Positions 6,286 through 14,800 of a stretch of DNA of 16,109 nucleotides are shown one piece after another. Under the pieces are notes generated by a model. That model did not search any database. It had not been told where the DNA came from and saw nothing but the letters and a program-made list of their open reading frames with translations. Within the stretch, counting starts at the first letter, position 1. Each line of letters begins with the position of its first letter. The translations under genes were made by a program, and so were the position numbers. This stretch comes from an uncultured Eubacteriales bacterium. GTDB taxonomy: Bacteria > Bacillota > Clostridia > Christensenellales > Pumilibacteraceae. Location of the stretch: contig USBU01000009.1 in assembly GCA_900553005.1 (NCBI GenBank), forward strand, positions 1-16,109. Reading direction: 5' to 3'.

Positions 6286-9200
6286 ATGAAAACAAAAAGC
6301 TTAAAAAACGTCTTGATTTCCGTGCTGATAGCGCTTGTGCTCGCTTTGGGAGTTACGGCGGCGTTTCTGCCCGGGGTTAAGACCGGAGCGGAGGCGAATC
6401 CCGAAGCCTTGCAGCTTAAAGAAGAGTATCTTGTCGGGACGGAGATAACGCTGCCCGATATGACCTTCAGCGTCGGCGGAAGCGAGGTCAAGGCGGTAAA
6501 AACGGTGTATTATCCGGACGGCAGAACTTTCCGCGCAGATAAGATTACGCCGGACGTAATGGGTAATTATACTGTCGAATATTCCGCAGATACCGCCGAT
6601 GGCTATAAGACGGAAACCAAAAGTTTTTACGCCTATAAAAATCTGTATGAGACCGCCGGCATAAAGTCGTCCGTTTCCTACGGATTCCACGAGCTGACTC
6701 CGTCGCACGCCGGGCTTATGGTCAGCCTGTCGGGCACCGGCACATTCCTCTATAATAAGGTGATTGACCTTAGCAAAATGACAGGCGCGGATAAGCTGTT
6801 TTCCTTTTACGTTACGCCGGAAGTGCCCGGGGAAATGGATTTATATACCGTAAAGGTCAGATTTACCGACATTTACGATCCGGAAAGCTATTTGACGATA
6901 GTAATAAACGCCTCCCGCGACGGCATAGCTCACGGAGTGGCGTATATACAGGCGGGCGCAAATTTCCAGCCTACCACGGGCCTTGAAGCCAATCAGAATA
7001 AGATTCACCGCAATAATATTTTCGGCTTTCCCGCAAACTTTTCATTCTACGGCGCGGATAAAAACGGCGCCAGCGATGAAAACCTGCTTGTCAACAATCA
7101 GATCGAAATTTACTTGGATTACGCCAGCAAGCAGCTTTTAAGCAAATATAATTCTATGGGCAACAATCTGATTGTAGATTTGGATAATCCCGAACATTTT
7201 GCCGATCTGTGGCCCGGTTTTACCACCGGAGAAGTTACTATGAGCGTTACCGTTGAAAACTTGCTTAAGTCCAGCGCCAATATGGTGTTTACGGACATTG
7301 CCGGTCAGCAGCTGTCGCTCAATAAGCTTGTTGACGATCAAAAGCCCATCGTCACGGTAGACGATCTCGGTTACGATACGATGCCGAACGCCGTGCTCGG
7401 CAGGCCGTATCCGCTTTATAAATGCGAGGCGGTCGACCAGTATTGCGGAACGCTTGAGGCGTCCGCCAAGGTTTACGAAAATTACGGCAGCCCGGCGGAA
7501 ACGGAGTGCGACGTCGTTGACGGTATATTCACCCCTTCGCACACGGGCAAGTATTACGTCGTTTATATGGCGACCGACTGGTCGGGAAACGTCGGAGATA
7601 TAGTGTACGAGATTCAATGCGTCTCTGAAGATGAGGCTCCCGAGATAGTTCTTACGGTCGGTCAGGGCGAAACGTCCGGATATGTCGGCACGTACATTGA
7701 TCTTGCCGAAGCCGAGGGCAGCGGCGGTATCGGAAAAGTAAACGTCGATGTCGTTGTCACCGACGCTTCCGGCAACGAGGTTTCCGTGGAGAACGGAAGG
7801 TTCAAGCCGCTTTCGGCAGGTACCTTTACCGTGGATTATATCGCTACCGATTACGTTTTAAATACCGAAACCGTCAGCTATACTGTGCAGATTTCCGTAT
7901 CCGATAAGCCGGTATTCGATTCCGAGGCCAATCTGCCCAAGTATATCGTTTCGGGGTACGAATATAAGCTGCCCGTGCTGTACGCTTACGATTACAACGA
8001 CGGCGGCAGACAGCTTTCCACTACGGTAACAGTGACCGACGACGACGGCACGCGTTCGCTCGGCGCCGATAACGCGGCTGTGTTCAAGGTTAACGCCGCG
8101 GGCGGCAGCAGGGATGTAAAAATCGTTTATACTGCCGAAAACGGTAACGGAGCAACGACTCTTTCCTACAATTTAAAAGCGTACAACGTATATACCGACA
8201 GGGGTTTGCTGGATATGTCTAAGTATTTTATCGGCGACGGCATAAAATCCGATGCGACCAGCGCGGCAATAACGCTTACCGCCGACGGCTCTGAAGAAAA
8301 CGTTTCGACGGAGTTTGCAAATACTCTGCTTGCCGAGGGCTTCGGCCTAATATTCAACGTCGATAAAAACAAAAGCGCGATGAGCAAGGTTAATATCTGG
8401 CTTACCGACAGCATGAATCCGGCCGAAACCGTTAAGCTTTCGTTTGTCAAGACGATGACAACCGCGCTTTTCAGAATTAACGACGGCACCGATTATGAGA
8501 CAAAATCGACCTTTAGCGGAAGCGTGACCGAATTCAGGCTTAATTATTCCAACGAAGAGCATAAGATCATGGCCGACGGCTCCAATTATATTACGATCGG
8601 TTCGGCTTACGGCGGCGCGGAATTCAACGGCTTTACCTCCGGTAAGGTTTATATGAGGATAGAATTTGAAGGAGTAACCGGTCCAGCATCAATTCTCGTA
8701 AGCACGCTCAATCTGCAGCCCTTAAGAGATACGCCGCTTGACCGCGTTTCCCCCAAAGTCGTCATAATGGGCGAATACGGCGGAATGCACTCGATAGGCG
8801 ATCTGGCAGAAATTCCCATGGCGCTTGTTGGCGACGTGCTCGATCCGGACGTAGAGGCTAAAGTGGAGGTGCGCGATCCTTCCGGCAATATCGTTACGGC
8901 GACCGACGGCACTTTGCTGAATAAGGTTTCGGCCGATCGCAAATATACGATAGAAATAAAGGAATACGGCAACTACAGAGTGACTTTCACCTCGACGGAT
9001 ACGGCCGGAGTTTCGACAAATCCTTCGTTCGTAATCTCAGTGGACGACAAGTCCGCGCCCGTAATCACTCTTTCCAGGGAAAACGCCGCTGCGGCGACGT
9101 TGGGCCAGACCGTGGTGGTCGCGTCCGCTACGGCCGAGGATAATGTGACCTCGGCAAAAGATATCGTCGTAAGACAGTATCTTGTGACGCCTAGCGGCAC

Positions 9201-9330
9201 GGTGATCGCGCTTACGGGAAATGCGTTTGTCGCAAACGAAATCGGCGATTACACGGTAAGATATTTTGCCGCAGATCAAGCGGGAAACTTTACGGTACTG
9301 GACAATGTCATTACCGTAACGGCGGCTTAA
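6286..9330 (+). CDS. Large secreted protein with Ig-like and lectin-like beta-sandwich domains
   Basis: A 1014-residue exported protein of unknown specific function. ATG 6286 follows AGGAGG (6275-6280) at 5 nt. The N terminus is a Sec signal (basic start, hydrophobic core, likely cut after about residue 37 in TGAEA) with no lipobox Cys. I read the rest, approximately, as Ig-like (38-120), a lectin-like beta-sandwich (121-350), Ig-like domains near 354-450, 451-540 and 541-634, a second lectin-like domain (635-818), then Ig-like domains from about 820 and 924. Several Ig repeats share the pattern APVI or KPIV, a YTVxYxAxD strand and an AxDxxGN turn typical of bacterial adhesion and HYR/cadherin-like modules. 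No LPXTG, SLH domain or C-terminal membrane helix is seen, so attachment is unexplained. Position in the transporter operon suggests glycan capture. Domain boundaries are by eye. Confidence 0.8.
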   Translation: MKTKSLKNVLISVLIALVLALGVTAAFLPGVKTGAEANPEALQLKEEYLVGTEITLPDMTFSVGGSEVKAVKTVYYPDGRTFRADKITPDVMGNYTVEYSADTADGYKTETKSFYAYKNLYETAGIKSSVSYGFHELTPSHAGLMVSLSGTGTFLYNKVIDLSKMTGADKLFSFYVTPEVPGEMDLYTVKVRFTDIYDPESYLTIVINASRDGIAHGVAYIQAGANFQPTTGLEANQNKIHRNNIFGFPANFSFYGADKNGASDENLLVNNQIEIYLDYASKQLLSKYNSMGNNLIVDLDNPEHFADLWPGFTTGEVTMSVTVENLLKSSANMVFTDIAGQQLSLNKLVDDQKPIVTVDDLGYDTMPNAVLGRPYPLYKCEAVDQYCGTLEASAKVYENYGSPAETECDVVDGIFTPSHTGKYYVVYMATDWSGNVGDIVYEIQCVSEDEAPEIVLTVGQGETSGYVGTYIDLAEAEGSGGIGKVNVDVVVTDASGNEVSVENGRFKPLSAGTFTVDYIATDYVLNTETVSYTVQISVSDKPVFDSEANLPKYIVSGYEYKLPVLYAYDYNDGGRQLSTTVTVTDDDGTRSLGADNAAVFKVNAAGGSRDVKIVYTAENGNGATTLSYNLKAYNVYTDRGLLDMSKYFIGDGIKSDATSAAITLTADGSEENVSTEFANTLLAEGFGLIFNVDKNKSAMSKVNIWLTDSMNPAETVKLSFVKTMTTALFRINDGTDYETKSTFSGSVTEFRLNYSNEEHKIMADGSNYITIGSAYGGAEFNGFTSGKVYMRIEFEGVTGPASILVSTLNLQPLRDTPLDRVSPKVVIMGEYGGMHSIGDLAEIPMALVGDVLDPDVEAKVEVRDPSGNIVTATDGTLLNKVSADRKYTIEIKEYGNYRVTFTSTDTAGVSTNPSFVISVDDKSAPVITLSRENAAAATLGQTVVVASATAEDNVTSAKDIVVRQYLVTPSGTVIALTGNAFVANEIGDYTVRYFAADQAGNFTVLDNVITVTAA

Positions 9331-9352
9331 CGGTAAGGGAGGTCAATCAGCA

Positions 9353-11377
9353 ATGAAAAAGATTTTTAAGAAAATGATATTGGTTCTTCTGGCGGTAATG
9401 ATGGTTTTCTCCGTCGCCGCCTGCAAGGGCGACCAGGGCGGTGATAACCCTGGCGGAAACGATCCCGGCAATAATCCGGGCGGAGGAGACGACGGAACTG
9501 TGACGGAAAAGCCCTCAGGGACGATTACTCCCGACGTATCAGGCAACGAGGTGGCCGGTATTCATCAGATCAACGTGACGGATAGCTCGATAGACTTTGT
9601 AGTCGGAGGAAGCAGTGAATACCGCATAGTCGTACCTACGGTAAAGGAATACGCGGAAATTACTACCGGCGCGGATGAAATCGTAAACTTTATTTCTCAG
9701 TCGACGGGCGCCGTACTTGACGTCGTCAATGACGAGGGGCTTACGTATTCGGCGTCGTCAAAGTTTATTTCTTTGGGCGATACTGCGCTTTTAAGCCAGG
9801 CCGGCATAGAGGTGGACAAGGAAGAGCTTACCCGCTCCGGCTACCGTATTATCAGCAAGGACAATTCCGTATTTCTGATAGGCGGTGGCGATTTCGGTAC
9901 GCTTTATTCGGCTTACGAGTTCTTAAAGCATATGATAGGCTTTGAAACCTATGCCGCCGATGAAGTGGTGTTCGACCGCTATACGACGCTTAAGCTTAAA
10001 AATTTCGACGTTTTGGACGTGCCCGACTTTACATATCGCATGACTAATTACGGCACAGAAAGAAACGACAACCAGTTTGCCCAGCGTATGCGCATGAACC
10101 AGGAGTCGATTCAGTCCGGCAAGGTCTGGATGGGACCGTCGGGCATGGGCTGGCACAATACGTTTGCGTACTTGCCCAAGGAAAAGTATTCTGCGACTCA
10201 TCCGAAATGGTACAGCGTTGACGGAACTCAGCTTTGCTTCTACGCAAGAGGCGACGAAGAGGAACAGGCGCTTATGTTTGAAACGTTTATGAACAGCTTT
10301 ATGGACGTAATAAAAGCGTATCCCGACGTTGAAAATATTACGATTACACAGCAGGATATAAATACCTGGTGTACGTGTCCGGTTTGCTCGGCCGAAAAGG
10401 AAAAGTACGGTACGGACGCCGCGACGATAGTCAAATTCTGCAACAAGGTGTCGGACGCGCTGCCCGAGTACTTTGAAAAGAACGGCTTAAAGGAGCGCAA
10501 TATCAATATCTGTTTCTTCGCCTACCATAAAACCGAAACCGCGCCCGTCAGGCGTACCGAAACGGGTTACGAGGCGATTGACAGCGACGTGATATGCCGC
10601 GACAACGTTTACGTGTTCTATGCGCCTATTTTCGCAAACTACACCTATTCGTTCTACGACGGCAAAAACTTGAACGCCGCGGAAACGATGGACGCGTGGT
10701 GCGTGCTTTCTAAAAAGCTTTATTTGTGGATTTACAGCACTAACTTCGGCAACTATCTTGCTCCGTATAATTCCTTTAACAGTATGCAGGATAACTATCA
10801 GTTCTCCAAGGCTCACAACGCCTGCTATATGTTCGACCAGGGACAGTGGAATCAGAATATGTCCACGGGCTTCGGCAATCTCAAGGCCTATCTTAACGCC
10901 AAGCTTCAATGGGACGTAACGCTTGATTTCAATCAGCTTGTCCGCGACTTCTTCGATAATTATTTCAAGGACGCATCCGATGAAATGATGGACGTATTCA
11001 ATTATTACCGCACGTGGATGGCTTATCTTGAAAACGATCTTGGTATCGACGGCGTGCTCAGCCAGAATATTACGACAAGCAGATATTTCCCCAAGCCGAC
11101 CATCGATACCTTCCTGGCGCTGTTTGATAAGGCATACGCCGCAATCGAGCCGCTCAAAAGCACAAACTCAACGCTTTACAATACGCTTTATGACCGTATC
11201 TGCCTTGAGACCATCGCTTACAGAAAGATGGATATAGACCTGTATTCTTCCAAGTACACTATACAGCAGCAGGCCCGGCTTAAAAAGGAATTTAAGGACG
11301 ACTGTATGCGTATCGGAGTCAGCAAGGCGACAGAGGGCAGCGACATTAACAGCGTTTGGGAAAACTGGGGCCTGTAA
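9353..11377 (+). CDS. DUF4838 lipoprotein, probable surface glycosidase-like enzyme
   Basis: A 674-residue lipoprotein. ATG 9353 follows AAGGGAGG 10-12 nt upstream. Residues 1-23 are a lipoprotein signal ending VAA with lipidated Cys24, then a Gly/Asn/Pro/Asp linker much like that of the sugar-binding protein. Residues about 55-210 look like the N-terminal domain that precedes many glycosidase barrels (IVVPTVKEYAEIT, GYRIISKDNSVFLIGGG, GTLYSAYEFL). The DUF4838 region follows, with YRMTNYG, WHNTF (267-271), HPKWYS, and ITQQD leading to W339-C340-x-C342-x2-C345. That cysteine cluster is common in the family and may bind metal or form a disulfide. DUF4838 is thought to be a TIM-barrel related to GH67/GH20-type hydrolases, but substrate and catalysis are not established. 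It lies 22 bp after the Ig-like protein and so is probably co-transcribed, acting on the outer surface before uptake. Confidence 0.85.
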   Translation: MKKIFKKMILVLLAVMMVFSVAACKGDQGGDNPGGNDPGNNPGGGDDGTVTEKPSGTITPDVSGNEVAGIHQINVTDSSIDFVVGGSSEYRIVVPTVKEYAEITTGADEIVNFISQSTGAVLDVVNDEGLTYSASSKFISLGDTALLSQAGIEVDKEELTRSGYRIISKDNSVFLIGGGDFGTLYSAYEFLKHMIGFETYAADEVVFDRYTTLKLKNFDVLDVPDFTYRMTNYGTERNDNQFAQRMRMNQESIQSGKVWMGPSGMGWHNTFAYLPKEKYSATHPKWYSVDGTQLCFYARGDEEEQALMFETFMNSFMDVIKAYPDVENITITQQDINTWCTCPVCSAEKEKYGTDAATIVKFCNKVSDALPEYFEKNGLKERNINICFFAYHKTETAPVRRTETGYEAIDSDVICRDNVYVFYAPIFANYTYSFYDGKNLNAAETMDAWCVLSKKLYLWIYSTNFGNYLAPYNSFNSMQDNYQFSKAHNACYMFDQGQWNQNMSTGFGNLKAYLNAKLQWDVTLDFNQLVRDFFDNYFKDASDEMMDVFNYYRTWMAYLENDLGIDGVLSQNITTSRYFPKPTIDTFLALFDKAYAAIEPLKSTNSTLYNTLYDRICLETIAYRKMDIDLYSSKYTIQQQARLKKEFKDDCMRIGVSKATEGSDINSVWENWGL

Positions 11378-11391
11378 AAGGCGCTCTGCCG

Positions 11392-11419
11392 TCCGCCGAA
11401 AAAAATTGCAGGCGGCGGA
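11392..11419. other. Inverted repeat 1 in the 482-bp spacer
   Basis: TCCGCCG (11392-11398) pairs perfectly with CGGCGGA (11413-11419) around a 14-nt loop, starting 15 bp after the stop of the DUF4838 gene. What follows is A-rich, not U-rich, so it is not a typical intrinsic terminator. The CCGCCG and CGGCGG cores recur in the next inverted repeat, so alternative pairing between the two is possible. Confidence 0.6.
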
Positions 11420-11458
11420 AAAATAAGCTTCTTCATACTCCTTAAATATTCCCTTGTT

Positions 11459-11490
11459 CGGCGGCGTTGAAATCATATCAACGGCCGCCG
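11459..11490. other. Inverted repeat 2 in the 482-bp spacer
   Basis: CGGCGGCGTTGA (11459-11470) pairs with TCAACGGCCGCCG (11478-11490): 12 bp with one bulged G and a 7-nt loop. This is among the most stable hairpins in the window. No U-tract follows on either strand, so a terminator is unlikely. Confidence 0.65.
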
Positions 11491-11549
11491 GGGAAGCGGA
11501 AACAAACCTAGCCCGATTCTTTTTCTCATTACTCCAAGCTTATCTTTAC

Positions 11550-11577
11550 TCCGGGCGGACGTATTTGCCTGTCCGGA
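11550..11577. other. Inverted repeat 3 in the 482-bp spacer
   Basis: TCCGGGCGG (11550-11558) pairs with CTGTCCGGA (11569-11577) as 9 bp including two G-U pairs, with a 10-nt loop. The G-U pairs mean it is stronger read as plus-strand RNA than its DNA symmetry suggests. Confidence 0.5.
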
Positions 11578-11599
11578 TAAAGCATAAGCATAAGCGTCG

Positions 11600-11630
11600 C
11601 TTAGGACGGAAAAGTTTTTTCCGGCTTAAG
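11600..11630. other. Inverted repeat 4 in the 482-bp spacer
   Basis: CTTAGGACGGAAAA (11600-11613) pairs with TTTTCCGGCTTAAG (11617-11630): 13 of 14 positions pair, including one G-U, with a single A-G mismatch and a 3-nt loop. The T-run is inside the stem, not after it, so this is not a standard terminator. A short direct repeat (GCATAA twice, 11582-11593) sits just upstream. Confidence 0.65.
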
Positions 11631-11633
11631 GCA

Positions 11634-11662
11634 TTGAGAAAGAGCGAAATAAATATTAAAAG
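11634..11662 (+). promoter_or_regulatory. Weak candidate promoter for the giant lipoprotein gene
   Basis: TTGAGA (11634-11639, 5 of 6 to the -35 consensus) is separated by 17 bp from TAAAAG (11657-11662, 4 of 6 to -10). It would give a leader of about 190 nt containing the last two inverted repeats. The alternative is read-through from the upstream operon. Matches of this quality occur by chance in AT-rich DNA. Confidence 0.3.
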
Positions 11663-11730
11663 ACATTCACCGCGACAGCAAGGATCAGACTTAAATATTT
11701 GCAAACAACGTAACTTAACGTACTTTTCAA

Positions 11731-11772
11731 ATGCGCTTTCCGGCACGCCGGTAACTGTCCCGGAAAGCGTAT
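11731..11772. other. Inverted repeat 5 in the 482-bp spacer
   Basis: ATGCGCTTTCCGG (11731-11743) pairs with CCGGAAAGCGTAT (11760-11772): 13 bp with one G-U and a 16-nt loop. The left arm end can instead form a small CCGG-CACG-CCGG hairpin (11740-11751), so two competing structures are possible. It lies about 90 nt before the start of the giant lipoprotein gene. Confidence 0.65.
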
Positions 11773-11799
11773 GGAAAAGACGAAAACGGCTGCTGGGCT

Positions 11800-11817
11800 G
11801 ATCGTAAAACTACGATC
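11800..11817. other. Inverted repeat 6 in the 482-bp spacer
   Basis: GATCGTA (11800-11806) and TACGATC (11811-11817) form a perfect 7-bp stem with a 4-nt AAAC loop, 24 nt before the ribosome binding site AAGGAGG (11841-11847) of the giant lipoprotein gene. As DNA it also resembles a compact operator for a dimeric regulator. Confidence 0.55.
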
Positions 11818-11859
11818 GCCGGGCCGCAAGTTAAAAAAACAAGGAGGAAACAGAATTCA

Positions 11860-14800
11860 ATGAAAAAGTTGTCAAAAGCACTGGTATTCGTACTGATTTT
11901 CACGCTGATACTGTCTGTATTCGCGGCATGTACGGATCCGGAATCCAAAGAAGTGACGATTTCGCTTGACGAGACCGCGATTTCCTTGGATGTGGGCGAA
12001 AGTAAGCAGCTTAACGCTACCGTAGCCAATTCCGAGGAGGCCGTTGTCTGGACCAGCTCCGACGCAAGCAAGGCCACGGTAGAAAACGGCCTTGTAACGG
12101 CGCTGGCCGCAGGAAGCGTTACGGTTACCGCTTCGGTCGCGGATAAGTCCGCATCGTGCACGGTCACGATTACGGAGGCGGCGCCCGTTCCGACGCTGAC
12201 TCTGGACAAGACCACGGCCAGCATGGATCTGTACGAGACGCTTACGCTTACCGCCGTAAAAAACAATATCGACGGAGAAGTAACGTGGAGCAGCTCGGAT
12301 ACAAGCAAGGTCACCGTAAACGGCGGAGTAGTTACTTCTCTTGCGGAGGGCAAAGCTACCGTTACGGCTTCGGCCGGCGGTCAAAGCGCGTCCTGCGAAA
12401 TTACCGTAACTTCCAGCGGACAGATTCCCACGCTTACGCTTAATCGCAGCAGCGCGGTGATAAAGGTCGGCCAGACGATTACGGTGACGCCTACTCTTAA
12501 GTATAAAAACCAGACGGTGGAGGCCGATTACGAGTTTTCGACGGCCGACGCGTCTAAGGTCAGCGTAACCGACAAGGGCGTTATCAAAGGCGTGGCCGTT
12601 ACCGGAGGCAAATCCGTAGCGATCACCGTCAAGGCAAGCTACAACGGCTTTACGACCGCTAAAAGCTTAACGGTTACCGTTACCGATAACGTAACGTTCG
12701 AGCTTAATAAGTCCTCTGTCGATCTTGCCGTCAGCGCTCCTACCGACGAGTATAAGGTTTCCGATACGGTAACCGCCACGGTAGTCGATAACGGCGAGTC
12801 CGTTGCGTCCCCCAATATTAAGTGGGAAAGCGGCGACAAGAGTGTTGCGACCGTAGCGGGCGGCGTCATTACGGCCGTCGGAGTGGGCGATACGATAGTT
12901 ACCGCTACCTACACCTCCAAGGCGGGCGAGGAATTTACCGTCAACGTAGGCGTTTCGGTAATTCTGCCTGTCGTTGAACTCAGCGGCAAGATCGTCGTAG
13001 ATCTCGGCGCGGATTCAGAGACTTCGGTGCAGGTATCGCTTCCTTCCGAGGTGACTGTCGCCGACGTGGTTAAGGTTCAGGACGTTACCGACGAATTTGT
13101 GGCCAAAGAAGTGGACTTCACCAAGGCTTCGGATAAAATAGTCTTTGAAAAAGCCGACCTTTACACCGGTGAAAAGGTTTATCGCTTCGAGACCAAAAGC
13201 GCAGCCTACATTACTGATATCGTCATCGCCACCAAGATAATGTACACCGCGGAAGATATCGACAATATGCAGAAATATGCGGTTGCCGATAAAAATACCA
13301 GCGTTGCGGCTGACCTCAGCGGCTTGTCCGATTCGGAGAGGCAGGGCTTCGGTGGTCGGCTTCCTGATTTCGGCTGGAAGGTCTATAGGTACGGCGGATA
13401 CTTTATGCTGGGCGGCAACATTCATTACAACAAGACGCTTCCGCAGTGGTGCAGCCGTACTGCTTTCGGAGACGCCGATAACTCTTATCCGGGATACTCT
13501 TTCAGCCCCAATAACACCAGCGACATAGGCTTCCACGGCACGTTCAACGGAAACGGCTACGCCATTTACGGTATGAATATTGCCGGCGCAAACGAGGGCT
13601 TCGTAGGTACGCTGGGTGTAGGCGGAGTAATCAAAAACGTATCGTTTATCGGAGTTACGGCTCCGGCAAACACCGCTATTGTAGCCACTCTTGCGGCCGG
13701 CACCATAGAAAACGTTTATATTCAGGGTTCTATGTCGGGCGGTAACGCCGGCTGGGGTCCTGCGGGTGCGGTAGGCGGCAAAGGCGACGCCAGCACGGTA
13801 ATACGCAACGTTATCGTTGACGTTTCCGTAGGCCTCGGGGACAACAACGCGTTATTCTTCGGCGCGGGTAAATCCGGCATGACGATCGAAAACTGTATCG
13901 CCATCGGCAAAAAGGGTGGCAGCGACGCCAATCTTTTTGTAAAAGACGAGCAGGGCGTAGCTAACATAAAGTATTATCCCAGCCTGACGGAAGTCGCTGC
14001 GGATAAGGAAAAGGATTACTCGGGCTTCGATTTCGGGGGCAGCGTGTGGGACGTTACCGGCGTTCTTCCCGTCATGACCAATTATCTCGAAGAAGCAGTT
14101 ACCATCACCAATACCGAGGACACGATTTACAAGGGCGCGACGCTCCAGTTCAATTGCGTCGATCCCAACGTTACCTGGTCTGTTAAAAACGAAACGGAAG
14201 GCGTTACGATTTCCGATACCGGACTTCTGTCGGTCGGCGCAAACGTGCCCGGAAATACCGTAATTACGGTTGTGGCTGCTTCCAATATTCATTCCGGCTT
14301 TACCGCCGAGCATTCGGTTACCGTTGAGGACATCACGCTCATCGACCGCACCGATAAGGTAAGCGCCGACTGGCTGCTGGAGTCTGAGGACGACTATGCT
14401 CTTACCGTAGAGGGAATTACCGGCGACGTAAGCAATATAAAGGTGCGCGGCGGCTCTGACCTGGAGTTTACTCAGGATTCCGCCAAGACCGGCTTTACAT
14501 TTAAAAACGCCGACGTAAAGGCGCTGGGCTGGGGTGAAAAGATACTTGAGATCACCGAGGGCGGCAATATCTATTATGTACGCGTGGCGGCAATAACCAA
14601 GGTTATTACCACCGATGAGGAGCTTCTTACGCTTGAAGACTACGTTATTCCCGGAGAGTCCAAGACCGACGGCGAGGAGACCTTCTACGCGACGGTCGGC
14701 GGATACTTCATCCTGGGCGGCAATATCGACCTTAAGGGAGCGGTTCTCCCCGGCATAGGCAGGTATCGCGGCGACAACAACGGCGGCTGGGAGCATCAGT

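Larger units (their letters stand above)
11378..11859. other. 482-bp intergenic region rich in inverted repeats
   Basis: No convincing coding gene, tRNA or rRNA is visible here. Open frames on both strands (up to 115 codons) lack ribosome binding sites, family resemblance or sensible composition. Instead the spacer carries at least six stem-loops, given individually below, with almost none followed by a U-tract. It separates the six-gene operon from the giant lipoprotein gene, so it may hold a structured leader, an RNA processing site or a small RNA. Confidence 0.7.

Noticed and set aside
11392..11630. Intrinsic terminator of the six-gene operon
   Set aside because: The hairpins after the DUF4838 gene are not followed by U-tracts on the plus strand, so I list them as unexplained inverted repeats.
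11454..11801. 115-codon plus-strand frame in the 482-bp spacer
   Set aside because: Starts inside or next to a hairpin arm, has no Shine-Dalgarno site, odd basic composition and no similarity I can recognise. A 66-codon frame on the other strand is equally unconvincing.
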